From CATQHP01 sp965205595 (GTDB taxonomy: Bacteria; Acidobacteriota; Terriglobia; Bryobacterales; UBA6623), in assembly GCA_965205595.1 (NCBI GenBank), contig CBDBHI010000033.1, positions 1 through 64,000 on the forward strand: a DNA stretch of 64,000 nt, read 5' to 3'. Below, piece after piece: positions 37,611 to 45,580 of the stretch; positions within the stretch are counted from its first letter, which is position 1, and every line of letters begins with the position of its first letter. The position numbers and the translations under genes were made by a program. The notes beneath the pieces are model-generated. The model was not told the origin of the DNA. It made no database searches and was given only the letters and a program-made list of their open reading frames with translations.

Positions 37611-38387
37611 CTCATTTGCGATCGCTCGGACTGCCTCAACTTCGCCTCGCAGCGCCGAACGGTAGACGCCGATATCCGCGCTAAACGAAATCAGGTCGTA
37701 TCCCAGACCCATCCATTCCTTCGCCTGCGCCTGATTGCCGGGTTGGATGCCGGCGAAAATTCCGTTTTTTCTCGCGCACGACGTGACTCGCTTCATAGCC
37801 GCCAAAAAGTCGGGGTGATCAAACTGGCCGACGATGCCCATCGATTGCGTCAGATCGAAATGCCCGACCCACAGACAATCGACGCCCGGCGTTTCGGCGA
37901 TGGCATCTAGGTCGTCGATCGCGGTTTGGCTTTCGATTTGGCAAATCAGCAAGTTTCTGGCATTGACCTCGCTCATATAAGTCACGGGGTTTGGCGGTAT
38001 GAAGTCGTTATGCGCTGTTCCCAGGCCGAGGCCCCGATCACCGGCGGGTGCGTACCTCATGGCCGCGTTGAGCTTGCGGGCTTGCTCCGCGCTACGAACG
38101 TTGGGGGCCATGATGCCGTGCGCGCCGGCGTCCATGACCCGCGCCACGAAGTCATACTCGCTCGCCGGGACGCGCACGATTGGGCTAATCGACGTGGCCT
38201 TGAAGCTTGCAATGATGTCGCTGATTTCGCGAATTCCGAAAGGCCCGTGTTCCATGTCGATCAGCACGAAGTCCAGGTCGGCAAATTCGCACAGCTTCGC
38301 GATGCCGCTGGTTCCAAACTGCATCAGCATGTGACCGACGGGGATTCGCCCCTCCGCTGCTGTTTGGCGTATGCGATTCGGCTTCAT
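37602..38387 (-). CDS. HpcH/HpaI-family class II aldolase
   Basis: A 261-residue TIM-barrel metal-dependent aldolase. Conserved blocks: VLIDMEHGPFGIREIS, VRVPASEYDFVARVMDAGAH, the metal ligand Glu in CQIESQTAIDD, and WVGHFDLTQSMG with the second ligand. Family members cleave 2-keto-3-deoxy sugar acids or 4-hydroxy-2-oxo acids into pyruvate plus an aldehyde. ATG 38387 is chosen because it overlaps the upstream dehydrogenase stop (ATGA) and has GGAG seven bases before it. Together they could handle a keto-deoxy acid from the L-fucose/L-galactose route encoded at 1196-4607, an inference across 33 kb. Confidence 0.86.
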   Translation of the reverse strand: MKPNRIRQTAAEGRIPVGHMLMQFGTSGIAKLCEFADLDFVLIDMEHGPFGIREISDIIASFKATSISPIVRVPASEYDFVARVMDAGAHGIMAPNVRSAEQARKLNAAMRYAPAGDRGLGLGTAHNDFIPPNPVTYMSEVNARNLLICQIESQTAIDDLDAIAETPGVDCLWVGHFDLTQSMGIVGQFDHPDFLAAMKRVTSCARKNGIFAGIQPGNQAQAKEWMGLGYDLISFSADIGVYRSALRGEVEAVRAIANESA

Positions 38388-39424
38388 GAGTTTCTCCATC
38401 TCGCTAGTTTGTGGTCCAGCCCTGGCCGATCCGCCACCTCGGGATTCGCAAGGAACGGAGGCGCTTCGCCGCGAGAGACTCGAACCAAGTTTTCGCAGGC
38501 TTCGCGGCCATTTCCGCCGAGACCTTCCTTGGTCCAGGCAACGGCGTGGGGCGCGAGGATCACATTGTCCATGGCGAAATAAGGGTGATCCGTCGGGGGT
38601 GGTTCCTGAGCAAAAACGTCGATACCGGCTCCGGCAATTCGGCGTTCGGCGAGCACTTGAATCAGCGCGGGCTCATCAACGATCGGCCCCCGTGCTGTGT
38701 TGACGAAATAGGCGCTAGGCTTCATCAGCGAAAGCAGTCGAGCGTTGACGATTCCTCGGGTTTCATCACTCAGAAATGTATTGACCGTGACGAAGTCGCC
38801 CTCCGCCATGACGGTCTCAAGGTCAACAAGTTCGACACCAAGCTCGGCCGCTCTTTGCGGCGGACAGTAGGGATCGTAAGCAAGCAGCCGCCCAAAGCCG
38901 ATGCCTCTCGCCATCTTGAACATCTCGGTCGCGATATTTCCAAGGCCAATCGATGAAACGGTCTTTCCGGCGACATCGATTCCCACGATGGGCAGGTCAG
39001 TCCGCCACAAGCCTGCGCGCGTACGTTTGTCTAGCGCCGGCAGTTGTTTTGCGAGCGCGAAGATTAAAGCAATCTCCGATTCCGCGACGGCGCGCTTGAT
39101 TGCCGTCGGCGTCAGCGCCACAAGCACGTTGGCGTCGCTCGCGGCCGCTGTGTCGATTTTGTCGAAACCCACGCCCCAGCGCGCGATGCAGGCCAAGCGG
39201 TCCACGCCAACGAAGCTTTCCGCCGGAAACTCCATCTGCAATATCACGACACCGTCGTATGCGTTGAGCGTGTCAGGCTGGGCGATCCCACCCGGCTGCT
39301 CAGGCATGATCTCCCACTCAATCTGATCATTCGATTCGAAGAATTCACTGAAAGCGGGGCCAATCAAAGCATCCAAGCGACTGCCCCAGCCCGGATCAAC
39401 ACCGACTCGAAAGTTTGCACACAT
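38384..39424 (-). CDS. D-isomer-specific 2-hydroxyacid dehydrogenase
   Basis: A 346-residue NAD-dependent dehydrogenase. Nucleotide-binding motif SSIGLGNIATEMFKMARG, then catalytic Arg in NTARGPIVDE, Glu in AGIDVFAQEPP and His in LAPHAVAW, the complete catalytic set. Related to phosphoglycerate and glyoxylate/hydroxypyruvate reductases; exact substrate unknown. It forms a two-gene operon with the aldolase downstream (ATGA overlap), suggesting oxidation or reduction of a 2-hydroxy or 2-keto acid next to retro-aldol cleavage. Confidence 0.88.
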   Translation of the reverse strand: MCANFRVGVDPGWGSRLDALIGPAFSEFFESNDQIEWEIMPEQPGGIAQPDTLNAYDGVVILQMEFPAESFVGVDRLACIARWGVGFDKIDTAAASDANVLVALTPTAIKRAVAESEIALIFALAKQLPALDKRTRAGLWRTDLPIVGIDVAGKTVSSIGLGNIATEMFKMARGIGFGRLLAYDPYCPPQRAAELGVELVDLETVMAEGDFVTVNTFLSDETRGIVNARLLSLMKPSAYFVNTARGPIVDEPALIQVLAERRIAGAGIDVFAQEPPPTDHPYFAMDNVILAPHAVAWTKEGLGGNGREACENLVRVSRGEAPPFLANPEVADRPGLDHKLARWRNS

Positions 39425-39483
39425 TGGTTTGCGGATTATAGCTCGACCGTCGCCGACGCCGACCCCTACGATACAATTCGAAA

Positions 39484-39501
39484 ATCAGCACTTATGCTGA
39501 T
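39484..39501. promoter_or_regulatory. Palindrome ATCAGCA-ctta-TGCTGAT
   Basis: A perfect 7-bp inverted repeat with a four-base spacer, six bases before the ATG of the alpha/beta hydrolase gene, in the 83-bp region between divergent genes. As DNA it could be an operator; as RNA it would form a hairpin where a ribosome-binding site is expected, and no other Shine-Dalgarno sequence is seen. Function inferred only. Confidence 0.35.
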
Positions 39502-39507
39502 GCACCT

Positions 39508-40563
39508 ATGGGCGCGGCTCATTTTTTCTCGGCAATTGCGGCCTTACTGGCCGCAGGCACCCTGCACGCCCAAACTCCGCCCGGACTCCTGAATCTTCCA
39601 GCGGGTGAGTCAGTCTCAAGTTCCGCCGATCGCAACTGGGATCGCATCTACGTCCCCAGTTCTAGTCTTCTACTGCTCGAGCGGGTGCACCGCGAACCCC
39701 TGTTCGACGCTTACCACGTCGCTTTTAAGTCACAAGATTTCGCTCAGCTTGGTCTTTTAGCCTTTCCAAAAATCAAGTGGAGCAAAGAAGACCCTGAAGA
39801 GGCCCTCACGATTTATCCCGCAATCGTGATCGCGCACGGTTCAGAGAACGGCGTGACCCAGCCCTACCGCGAGATAGTCTACGAATTTGCGCGTCGCGGC
39901 TTTGTCGTGATAGCGCCCAGTTATCGCGGTCATATGGGCATTGAAGGCAGATCCCAGGGCGCCAAAGAATACGCGAAAGGCGAGCTGCTCGACCTGTTGC
40001 AGGCTACCCAACTTGTACGCAAGCTGCCCTACGTGAACTCGTTGCGGATGGCGATCGTGAGCTTCGATCACGGTGCGTCCATCGCGATGCAGGCGGTTGC
40101 TCGCTCAAATATTTTCCGAACGGCGATCGCCGTCTCACCTATATTATTTTCAGGCTCGCCAAATTTTTCGTTCGCCGGAATTCACCGATTGCGGTCAGTC
40201 TACTTGCGCGATTACGGCCGCGATCTCACCGAGTGGCAGCTCATGCGTGAGCTTCAACTGCGCGATTCATTTCGAAATGTGAAACGGTTTCAAACGCCGT
40301 TGCTGCTGATGACGCACGACGGGGACGCTGCCTACAACGACCAGCGACGCTACGTCGAGCTGCTCAAGGAACAGGGTAAAGAGGCATACATTCGCGCATA
40401 CGGTGGGGTGTTCCCTGGATTCATGACCGCTGCCGACAACGGCGCGCGGCCTGCTTCCTGGAGCGAAACTCGCGATCTTGCCTGGACGACGATATTCGAG
40501 TTTGTAGAGAGCCGCATTCCAGGCGGCGCGGAAGAACTTGAGGACGAAGAGGCGGTCGAGTAG
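39508..40563 (+). CDS. Secreted alpha/beta-hydrolase-fold protein with altered active site
   Basis: 351 residues with signal peptide SAIAALLAAGTLHAQ. The fold is recognisable: IVIAHGSENG (oxyanion-type HG at 110-111), GFVVIAPSYRGHMG, nucleophile elbow S185-F-D187-H-G189, and LLMTHDGDAAYNDQ where the acid residue sits. Against prolyl-oligopeptidase/dienelactone-hydrolase relatives, the nucleophile Ser is Asp187, and the usual C-terminal His is missing (AYGGVFPGFM instead of a GHGF-like motif). It may be non-catalytic, or use an Asp nucleophile as dehalogenases do. A negatively charged tail (EELEDEEAVE) closes the protein. Confidence 0.78.
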   Translation: MGAAHFFSAIAALLAAGTLHAQTPPGLLNLPAGESVSSSADRNWDRIYVPSSSLLLLERVHREPLFDAYHVAFKSQDFAQLGLLAFPKIKWSKEDPEEALTIYPAIVIAHGSENGVTQPYREIVYEFARRGFVVIAPSYRGHMGIEGRSQGAKEYAKGELLDLLQATQLVRKLPYVNSLRMAIVSFDHGASIAMQAVARSNIFRTAIAVSPILFSGSPNFSFAGIHRLRSVYLRDYGRDLTEWQLMRELQLRDSFRNVKRFQTPLLLMTHDGDAAYNDQRRYVELLKEQGKEAYIRAYGGVFPGFMTAADNGARPASWSETRDLAWTTIFEFVESRIPGGAEELEDEEAVE

Positions 40564-40572
40564 CCTGGCCGT

Positions 40573-41391
40573 CTAAAGCGGATATCGCCCGATCCCGCCC
40601 TGCCGCTGGTTACGCGAAGGGTTGGGGCCCGAGCCGTAGCTTCCACCGGGCCGCTGCAATGGGTCAGCGAAGGTCACTTCCTCTTCGGTGAAGAAAAGAT
40701 CGCGATCGAGCATCATGTCGAGTTGCGTACCGCGCTCAAGCACGGCTTCCGGACCACGCGACAACAGGACACGCGCCAGCCCCGCCGCTGCTCCCGCGGC
40801 CGCTCCGATTCCTAGACCGGTGGTGACGCCACCGCCCGCGGCTCCGGCGATGGTGCCAATCGACGCTCCGGCCGCGGTTGTCTGGGCTACGTCACCCGCA
40901 TCCGCGCCTTTACCGCCTGAAGCCGTGATCTTGCCCTCTTCGCGGTCAAAATCCTCGGGGGATCTTCCGTCCAGCGCGCCGACCCGGCCTACTAAGCTGC
41001 GAATCGTACCATTCGGCAAGATGACCTGCTCGAACCGCAAATACAGTTCGCCGCGGCCCTTGATTTTGCCCGTACGTTTGACGCTCGTGACACTGCCGGA
41101 CACGTACGTACCCGTCGGAATCAGGATGCGGCCCTCCACAACCACCGGGTAAACCGACTCCAGATACACCTTGTCGCCCGCGCGTGCGTGTTTTGAACTG
41201 ATGCTATTGATCAAGATCAGCGGGACACGAGTGCCGGCGGGGATGGTGACGTCCGCGCCCACGGGCCGTTCGCGGGATTTCAAGCCGCCAACGGAAAGAT
41301 TCGGTTCACTATCGGGCTCCACTGACGTCTGAGCGCTAGCAGCCACGTTGGCCATCAACGCGAACGATAGTGCAACGGCCAATTTTGTCAT
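40573..41391 (-). CDS. Secreted TrbI/VirB10-like domain protein
   Basis: 272 residues with signal peptide AVALSFALMANVAASAQ. The middle resembles the conjugal-transfer TrbI/VirB10 beta-barrel: ADVTIPAGTRVPLILINSIS, KVYLESVYPVVVEGRILIPT and GTYVSGSVTSVKRTGK. A Gly/Ala-rich hydrophobic stretch (AAGGGVTTGLGIGAAAGAAA) follows and may insert in a membrane. No conjugation genes are nearby, so this is probably a chromosomal envelope protein re-using the fold. It is convergent with the hydrolase gene, nine bases apart. Confidence 0.65.
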   Translation of the reverse strand: MTKLAVALSFALMANVAASAQTSVEPDSEPNLSVGGLKSRERPVGADVTIPAGTRVPLILINSISSKHARAGDKVYLESVYPVVVEGRILIPTGTYVSGSVTSVKRTGKIKGRGELYLRFEQVILPNGTIRSLVGRVGALDGRSPEDFDREEGKITASGGKGADAGDVAQTTAAGASIGTIAGAAGGGVTTGLGIGAAAGAAAGLARVLLSRGPEAVLERGTQLDMMLDRDLFFTEEEVTFADPLQRPGGSYGSGPNPSRNQRQGGIGRYPL

Positions 41392-41523
41392 CGAGCGGAC
41401 TCCCCAAGGCTGTTCCGCGAGTTCAAAGCCTTCAGCATTGTATCAACGGCACCCCTGCACCCTTGTTGGTTAGACTTCATGATGTTTACAAGTAGGTACA
41501 AGCGTCAGAGATTTTTATGTGCT

Positions 41524-41532
41524 TGATATAAT
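41524..41532 (+). promoter_or_regulatory. Extended -10 promoter, probably for the FmdB-family gene
   Basis: TGATATAAT matches the extended -10 consensus (TGn-TATAAT) exactly and stands out in a GC-rich context. It lies 80 bp before the ATG at 41612 on the same strand, in the only AT-rich stretch of this 220-bp gap. No good -35 is present, as expected for an extended -10 site. Confidence 0.5.
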
Positions 41533-41611
41533 CAGACTTCCGGGAGACAACCCGTATCCTGGACACTGTGTGCGGCGCTCTAACGCGTCAACCCCTCAAT
41601 CAATAAGCCTT

Positions 41612-41977
41612 ATGCCGATGTATGAATACGAATGTACGAAGTGTGGCGGACGCTTCGAACTGATTCAGAAATTTTCCGACGAACCCATTAAGCTGCACTC
41701 TCAAGAAGTTAATGAAGACTGCGACGGCGTGGTGAAGAAACTGCTGTCGGCGCCTGCCATTCAGTTTAAAGGTAGCGGCTGGTACGTCAACGACTACGGT
41801 AAAGGCGGCGAGAAACCGAAGAAGAACGGCGAAGGCTCATCGAACGACACGAACGGCTCTAAGGAAACGAAGTCAGCGTCTTCTGACAAGTCGAGTTCCG
41901 ATAGCAAATCGAAGTCCGACTCTAGCTCGAAGACCGACAGTTCGACGAGCTCTTCGAAATCGTCCTCGTCCGACTAG
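41612..41977 (+). CDS. FmdB/CxxC regulatory-type zinc-ribbon protein
   Basis: 121 residues. N-terminus MPMYEYECTKCGGRFELIQK is the FmdB-family start, with a C-x-x-C knuckle; the second knuckle is reduced to a single Cys (EDCDGVVKKLLSAP), with a His nearby. Then FKGSGWYVNDYGKG, the usual end of the conserved part, and a Lys/Ser-rich low-complexity tail of about 55 residues ending in repeated SSSKSSSSD. Role in the family is uncertain (formamidase regulator-like). An in-frame upstream extension to 41519 lacks conserved features and is not used. Confidence 0.85.
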   Translation: MPMYEYECTKCGGRFELIQKFSDEPIKLHSQEVNEDCDGVVKKLLSAPAIQFKGSGWYVNDYGKGGEKPKKNGEGSSNDTNGSKETKSASSDKSSSDSKSKSDSSSKTDSSTSSSKSSSSD

Positions 41978-41982
41978 CGAAG

Positions 41983-42375
41983 CTACTCGCTCGCAATACC
42001 TTCCGGCACGTAGATTACTTCCCCGTTTTGAAGGCGATAGGCGATCCCCAGGCGTTCGCCACGGCCGGACCCCTGCGCGTCAGTGGCTCTCAGGTGCTCA
42101 ATTGTTTTGCCGTGCTTGATGATCAACTCCATGTCGGGCGTGCCCGGGTTCGTGACGATTGTGATGTCCTGCGTACTCATCCGCGCGGCAAGCTCCCCTA
42201 AGCTGGTGCTGCCCGCGAGGGCCAGTATCAGCGCCACCACGAGCACCATGCTGGCGTCGAACAAGTTGACGACGCCGCTGAGCGGATCGCCGTCATCCCC
42301 GGCTTCTCCGAGTGCCTCTTGGGCGCGCTTGTGCCAGCCTTCAGGCTTCGATTCGTAACGGCGGCGTCGCTTCAT
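41983..42375 (-). CDS. DUF2149-type membrane protein, ExbD-like
   Basis: 130 residues. A basic N-terminus (RRRRYESKPEG) leads to DPLSGVVNLFDASMVLVVALILALAG, one membrane helix preceded by the Asp that in ExbD/MotB-type proteins takes part in proton flow. A periplasmic domain follows (DITIVTNPGTPDMELIIKHG). It overlaps the upstream MotA/TolQ/ExbB-type gene by 35 bases. Such pairs form proton-driven motors energising an unknown envelope process. Confidence 0.78.
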   Translation of the reverse strand: MKRRRRYESKPEGWHKRAQEALGEAGDDGDPLSGVVNLFDASMVLVVALILALAGSTSLGELAARMSTQDITIVTNPGTPDMELIIKHGKTIEHLRATDAQGSGRGERLGIAYRLQNGEVIYVPEGIASE

Positions 42376-42952
42376 TTTCGATTTCCGGAGGGTTGGACCA
42401 CTCGTCTAGCAGGAAGTGAATCTCGGTGAGGTCCTGACGATACCAGTTCCGTACGACCACGCTAATTGCAAATGACACGCCACCGACGATGAGACCAAGC
42501 ACGGTCGTCGTGAACCCAATAAGCAGGTTCGAGGCCATCGATTGCATGTTGCCGGCCGCCAGCCCCGCCAACGCGGGTTGCAACGGAATCAACGTGCCCA
42601 CTAAGCCCAGTATCGGCCCGGTTCGAGACAGTATTGTTAGTCGCTCGACTCGTTTACGCATGTCATTCTCGAGATCGGCAAGCGCTTTTTCAAGCCGATC
42701 GGGCGGGCCCGCCGCCGCCTCGGCAAAGCGAGCTACTTCGAGTTTCCAGCTCTCTTCAAGAAATCGAGAACGTGTCAGACTGCCCGCGTAGAGTCGTCCA
42801 AAAGCGGCCTTGTTGGCGCGTCGGTCGAGGACTTCAGATAGCACTTGCCCAACCAAATAAATACAGTAAAGAAACAGGCACAAAATCGCGAGAAGCGCCG
42901 GCCATAGGAACGCGCTCGAGACCGAGTACAACAGGCTTTGCAGGTATTCCAT
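42341..42952 (-). CDS. MotA/TolQ/ExbB-type proton channel protein
   Basis: 203 residues with three membrane segments: LWPALLAILCLFLYCIYLVG near the N-terminus, then GPILGLVGTLIPLQPALAGL and FTTTVLGLIVGGVSFAISVV. The central GLVGTLIPLQ and the conserved Thr/Pro spacing match the proton-channel family. The cytoplasmic loop is about 90 residues. Its partner is the overlapping DUF2149 gene. No TonB-like or cobaltochelatase gene is adjacent to define the load. Confidence 0.88.
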   Translation of the reverse strand: MEYLQSLLYSVSSAFLWPALLAILCLFLYCIYLVGQVLSEVLDRRANKAAFGRLYAGSLTRSRFLEESWKLEVARFAEAAAGPPDRLEKALADLENDMRKRVERLTILSRTGPILGLVGTLIPLQPALAGLAAGNMQSMASNLLIGFTTTVLGLIVGGVSFAISVVVRNWYRQDLTEIHFLLDEWSNPPEIENEATPPLRIEA

Positions 42953-43061
42953 GCGAAGTGCGGAGCTTCCTTTGTGAGCTTAGCAATACGAAGATGTCGC
43001 GCTGGCCGCCGAATCAGCAAAGAAATCGACTCTCGATCCGTACTCGTACCAGCAGAACAGG

Positions 43062-43499
43062 ATGAGCAAGATTATTTATTCCATCGCAATAGTGACAGTG
43101 GTCTTATCGTTGGGCTTACAGACGTCGTTCGCGAAATCGTCAAAGGAGAGGACCGCCAAAGAGGCCGCCCAAGTAGCCGCTAAGCAGTGGTTGGCGCTAG
43201 TCGACGCCGGGGACTACGATGCCAGTTGGGACCAGGCCTCGAGCTTCTTCAAGTCGCAGCGGGGTAAGGATCTCTGGCGCCGACAAGTTTCCAAGGCCCG
43301 CGCCCCGATCGGCAGGCTCAAACCAAGGAAGGTCGCCCGCTCGCAGTACGCCACGGAACTCCCCAACGCTCCGGACGGCGAGTACGTCATCTTCCAATAC
43401 GTCGCGGCCTACGAGAAGAAGGCGAAGGCTGTAGAGACGATCACACCGATGCTCGACACCGACGGCAAATGGCGCGTCTCGGGCTACTACATTCGCTAG
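43062..43499 (+). CDS. DUF4019-family secreted protein
   Basis: 145 residues with signal peptide IIYSIAIVTVVLSLGLQTSFA. The mature part, AAQVAAKQWLALVDAGDYDAS, WDQASSFFKSQ, LKPRKVARSQYATELPNAPD and ending DTDGKWRVSGYYIR, is the DUF4019 pattern: a small cystatin/NTF2-like fold. Function unknown. Its TAG stop at 43497-43499 forms the first three bases of a 54-bp inverted-repeat element shared with the convergent DedA-like gene. Confidence 0.8.
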   Translation: MSKIIYSIAIVTVVLSLGLQTSFAKSSKERTAKEAAQVAAKQWLALVDAGDYDASWDQASSFFKSQRGKDLWRRQVSKARAPIGRLKPRKVARSQYATELPNAPDGEYVIFQYVAAYEKKAKAVETITPMLDTDGKWRVSGYYIR

Positions 43500-43550
43500 G
43501 CGTCATCTCTAACGCATTCTCGATCGCCGGGGGATAAGAAGTGCGAGCTA
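43497..43550. repeat. 54-bp inverted-repeat element spanning two convergent stop codons
   Basis: It starts with the TAG stop of the DUF4019 gene and ends with CTA, the TAG stop of the convergent DedA-like gene. The right end read inward (TAGCTCGCACTTCTTATCCC) matches about 15 of 20 positions of the 182-bp element's terminal repeat. Ungapped alignment to the element at 7955-8008 gives about 35 of 54 identities. Probably an old, decayed copy of the same short derivative. Confidence 0.55.
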
Positions 43551-44144
43551 AGTACCGCGGCTCAGCCAGCGGTTGCTCCAACGGTTAACGAAGTAGAACG
43601 CTGCGACCAGAACGGCGCAAAGCATCGTGGCGGCGAGCACGTTGTCTTTGGCAAACACCAATGCGCCCTCGCCGTATCGCAGCGCCAAGAATGCCACCCC
43701 AAAATAGCGTACGACGCGCGAGACAGCGATTGCGACGCAGAACTGACCCAGCGGCATCTGAAAAATTCCGGCCGCCAGAACCACCGGCTTCATCGGCAGC
43801 GGCAGCGGGATCGCCGCCGGGGGAATCAGCGCTACGGCGCCGAATTCTTCAATCATCCGCCGCATGCGCTCCATCCCGTCCTCCGAAACGCGCTTGCGGA
43901 GCATCGCATAGCCAACCTTGCGGGCTAAGAAGTAGAGAATTACCGAGCCGATTAACGACCCGACGACGCCAAGGCCCGCCGCGAGATACACCGTCGACGG
44001 AGCAGCGATCGCTTGCGCGACCAGTAACGCATCCACTCCCTGCGGCAGCGGAATAAACGCATTGTCAGCCAACGCGACGAGAAAAATCCCACCGGGACCC
44101 AGCACTGCCGCGCTGGCCGCGAGCCATTCACCAATTTGACGCAT
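43548..44144 (-). CDS. DedA/VTT-domain membrane protein (YqaA type)
   Basis: About 198 residues from ATG 44144, with four to five membrane helices. It contains the VTT-domain features: FIPLPQGVDALLVAQAIAAP near the N-terminus, the Gly-rich GLGVVGSLIGSVILYFLARKVG, and PPAAIPLPLPMKPVVLAAGI, with an amphipathic re-entrant segment. DedA-family proteins act in lipid-carrier flipping and envelope homeostasis; YqaA-type members are less studied. The stop coincides with the end of the short inverted-repeat element. Confidence 0.85.
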   Translation of the reverse strand: MRQIGEWLAASAAVLGPGGIFLVALADNAFIPLPQGVDALLVAQAIAAPSTVYLAAGLGVVGSLIGSVILYFLARKVGYAMLRKRVSEDGMERMRRMIEEFGAVALIPPAAIPLPLPMKPVVLAAGIFQMPLGQFCVAIAVSRVVRYFGVAFLALRYGEGALVFAKDNVLAATMLCAVLVAAFYFVNRWSNRWLSRGT

Positions 44145-44245
44145 GAAATACCGTTCGAGTGAACGACTCCCACCATTGTAATGGGGTTGCGACACTTTTC
44201 TTGGAAAGGAATTGCGAGCTGCCCCGTACACCCATATGAGAACCT

Positions 44246-44803
44246 ATGTCCGTGCTTACACAAGTCGGTTCGCCGCTGCCGGTTGCCCGCGAAATGGCGC
44301 TGGCGGACTCTGAAGATTTCGATTGTTTATTCCAGGAGCACCGGCTACGGGCCTACCATTTCGCCCTACAACTGGTAGGCAATCCCGAGGACGCGATGGA
44401 TATCACGCAGGATGCGTTCTTGCGGGTCCACAAGCACTGGAGTCGCCGCGACAAATCTCGACCCTTCGCGCCGTGGCTGTATTCGATCATTCGCAATCTT
44501 GTGATCGACCTCTACCGCAAACGGGGTACGCGCAAAGAGACCGAGCTTAACGAGACGTACCCGCAAGAATCACCGCGACCCGGCCCCGCCGTTTTAGCCG
44601 AAAAGAACGAGCTAAAAGAGAAGGTTTGGCTGGCAATCAACCAGCTCTCGCCAGAGCAAAAGGAAGTACTCGTGCTGCGAGATTTGCAGGGATTCGCATA
44701 CAAAGAGATCGCCGAGATCACGGGAAACTCCTTGACTACCGTGAACTCGCGGCTACACGACGCCCGTGAAATTTTACGCCGCAAGCTCGGGGGGTACCTA
44801 TAA
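44246..44803 (+). CDS. ECF-type RNA polymerase sigma factor
   Basis: 185 residues with only regions 2 and 4, as in extracytoplasmic-function sigma factors. Region 2: AYHFALQLVGNPEDAMDITQDAFLRV (core-binding and -10 recognition); region 4: INQLSPEQKEVLVLRDLQGFAYKEIAEITGNSLTTVNSRLHDAR (the -35 helix-turn-helix). ATG 44246 or 44294 is possible. The membrane anti-sigma factor follows after three bases, then a YbjQ-like gene, making a regulated stress unit. The ECF target promoter could not be located. Confidence 0.93.
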   Translation: MSVLTQVGSPLPVAREMALADSEDFDCLFQEHRLRAYHFALQLVGNPEDAMDITQDAFLRVHKHWSRRDKSRPFAPWLYSIIRNLVIDLYRKRGTRKETELNETYPQESPRPGPAVLAEKNELKEKVWLAINQLSPEQKEVLVLRDLQGFAYKEIAEITGNSLTTVNSRLHDAREILRRKLGGYL

Positions 44804-44806
44804 GCC

Positions 44807-45238
44807 ATGGCCGACCAACAAATCGAAAACATGCTGTCCGCCTATCTTGATGGGGAACTCACACAGCGCGAGCAGCAACGAGTCCGCATTCACCTGGAGA
44901 ACTCCGCCGACGCCCAAGAGGAATTTCGGCAACTGCAGGCACTGAAACAAGTAACCGCCGAACTTGCCTTTACCCCTCCGCCCGACGATCGCATGGAGGA
45001 GTTAGAAAACCGTCTGTCGGTGAAGACACCTCGCCAATTCGGCTGGCTGCTGACAGTCATCGGATTGATAGCCTGGGCGATCTACGCGACCTACCTTTTC
45101 GTGATTTCCGACATGTTTTGGCTGCGCAAGAGCATCATTGGCTCTATCTTCATCGGGCTGCTGCTAGTGCTGATTTCAATCGCGCGTCAACGGATGTTGG
45201 AATTGCCACATGACCGCTACCGGGGAGTCAAGAGATGA
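44807..45238 (+). CDS. Membrane anti-sigma factor, zinc-finger lost
   Basis: 143 residues. The N-terminus MLSAYLDGELTQREQQRVRIHLE follows the zf-HC2 anti-sigma pattern, but the His-x3-Cys-x2-Cys zinc site reads HLENSADAQEEF, with no cysteine. The middle is helical, then two membrane helices (GWLLTVIGLIAWAIYATYLF and SIIGSIFIGLLLVLISIA). It should hold the ECF sigma factor at the membrane through its N-terminal helices. The TGA overlaps the next ATG (ATGA). Confidence 0.8.
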   Translation: MADQQIENMLSAYLDGELTQREQQRVRIHLENSADAQEEFRQLQALKQVTAELAFTPPPDDRMEELENRLSVKTPRQFGWLLTVIGLIAWAIYATYLFVISDMFWLRKSIIGSIFIGLLLVLISIARQRMLELPHDRYRGVKR

Positions 45239-45564
45239 TTGTCGTCACTACAGAACGCATCGCGGATAAAAGAACTGTTCGCACACTGGGATTCGTTCGC
45301 GGGAACACGGTTCGCGCTCGCCACCTGGGTCGTGACATCCAAGCGTTTTTCAGAAATATTGTCGGCGGCGAGGTACATGAATATACAAAATTACTGGCCG
45401 AGAGCCGCGAGCACGCCCTAGACCGCATGGTCGCCGAAGCGGAAGAACTCGGAGCCAACGCCGTGATTGGCACCCAGGTTGCAACCTCGTACTTATCTGC
45501 CAATATGGCCGAGATCTTAGTCTACGGCACGGCAGTTGTGGTCGAAGACGAGCCACCGTCGTAA
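45235..45564 (+). CDS. YbjQ/UPF0145 heavy-metal-binding-like protein
   Basis: 109 residues that fit the YbjQ (UPF0145) family: MIVVTTERIADKRTVRTLGF, then NTVRARHLGRDIQAFFRNIV, LAESREHALDRMVAEAEELG and ANAVIGTQVATSYL. Family structures form ring oligomers; the function is not settled. It overlaps the anti-sigma stop by four bases, so it belongs to the ECF unit, unlike the usual stand-alone location. The stop is 17 bp from the convergent CehA-like gene. Confidence 0.85.
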   Translation: MIVVTTERIADKRTVRTLGFVRGNTVRARHLGRDIQAFFRNIVGGEVHEYTKLLAESREHALDRMVAEAEELGANAVIGTQVATSYLSANMAEILVYGTAVVVEDEPPS

Positions 45565-45580
45565 CGGTTTTTATTGCCCT

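Noticed and set aside
36069..39424. A single catabolic operon from the EamA transporter through the dehydrogenase
   Set aside because: The transporter and the helical protein are on the plus strand, the aldolase and dehydrogenase on the minus strand, so no shared transcript is possible.
40573..41391. Conjugation or type IV secretion gene (TrbI/VirB10)
   Set aside because: Only the beta-barrel fold resembles it; there are no other transfer genes and the length is too short.
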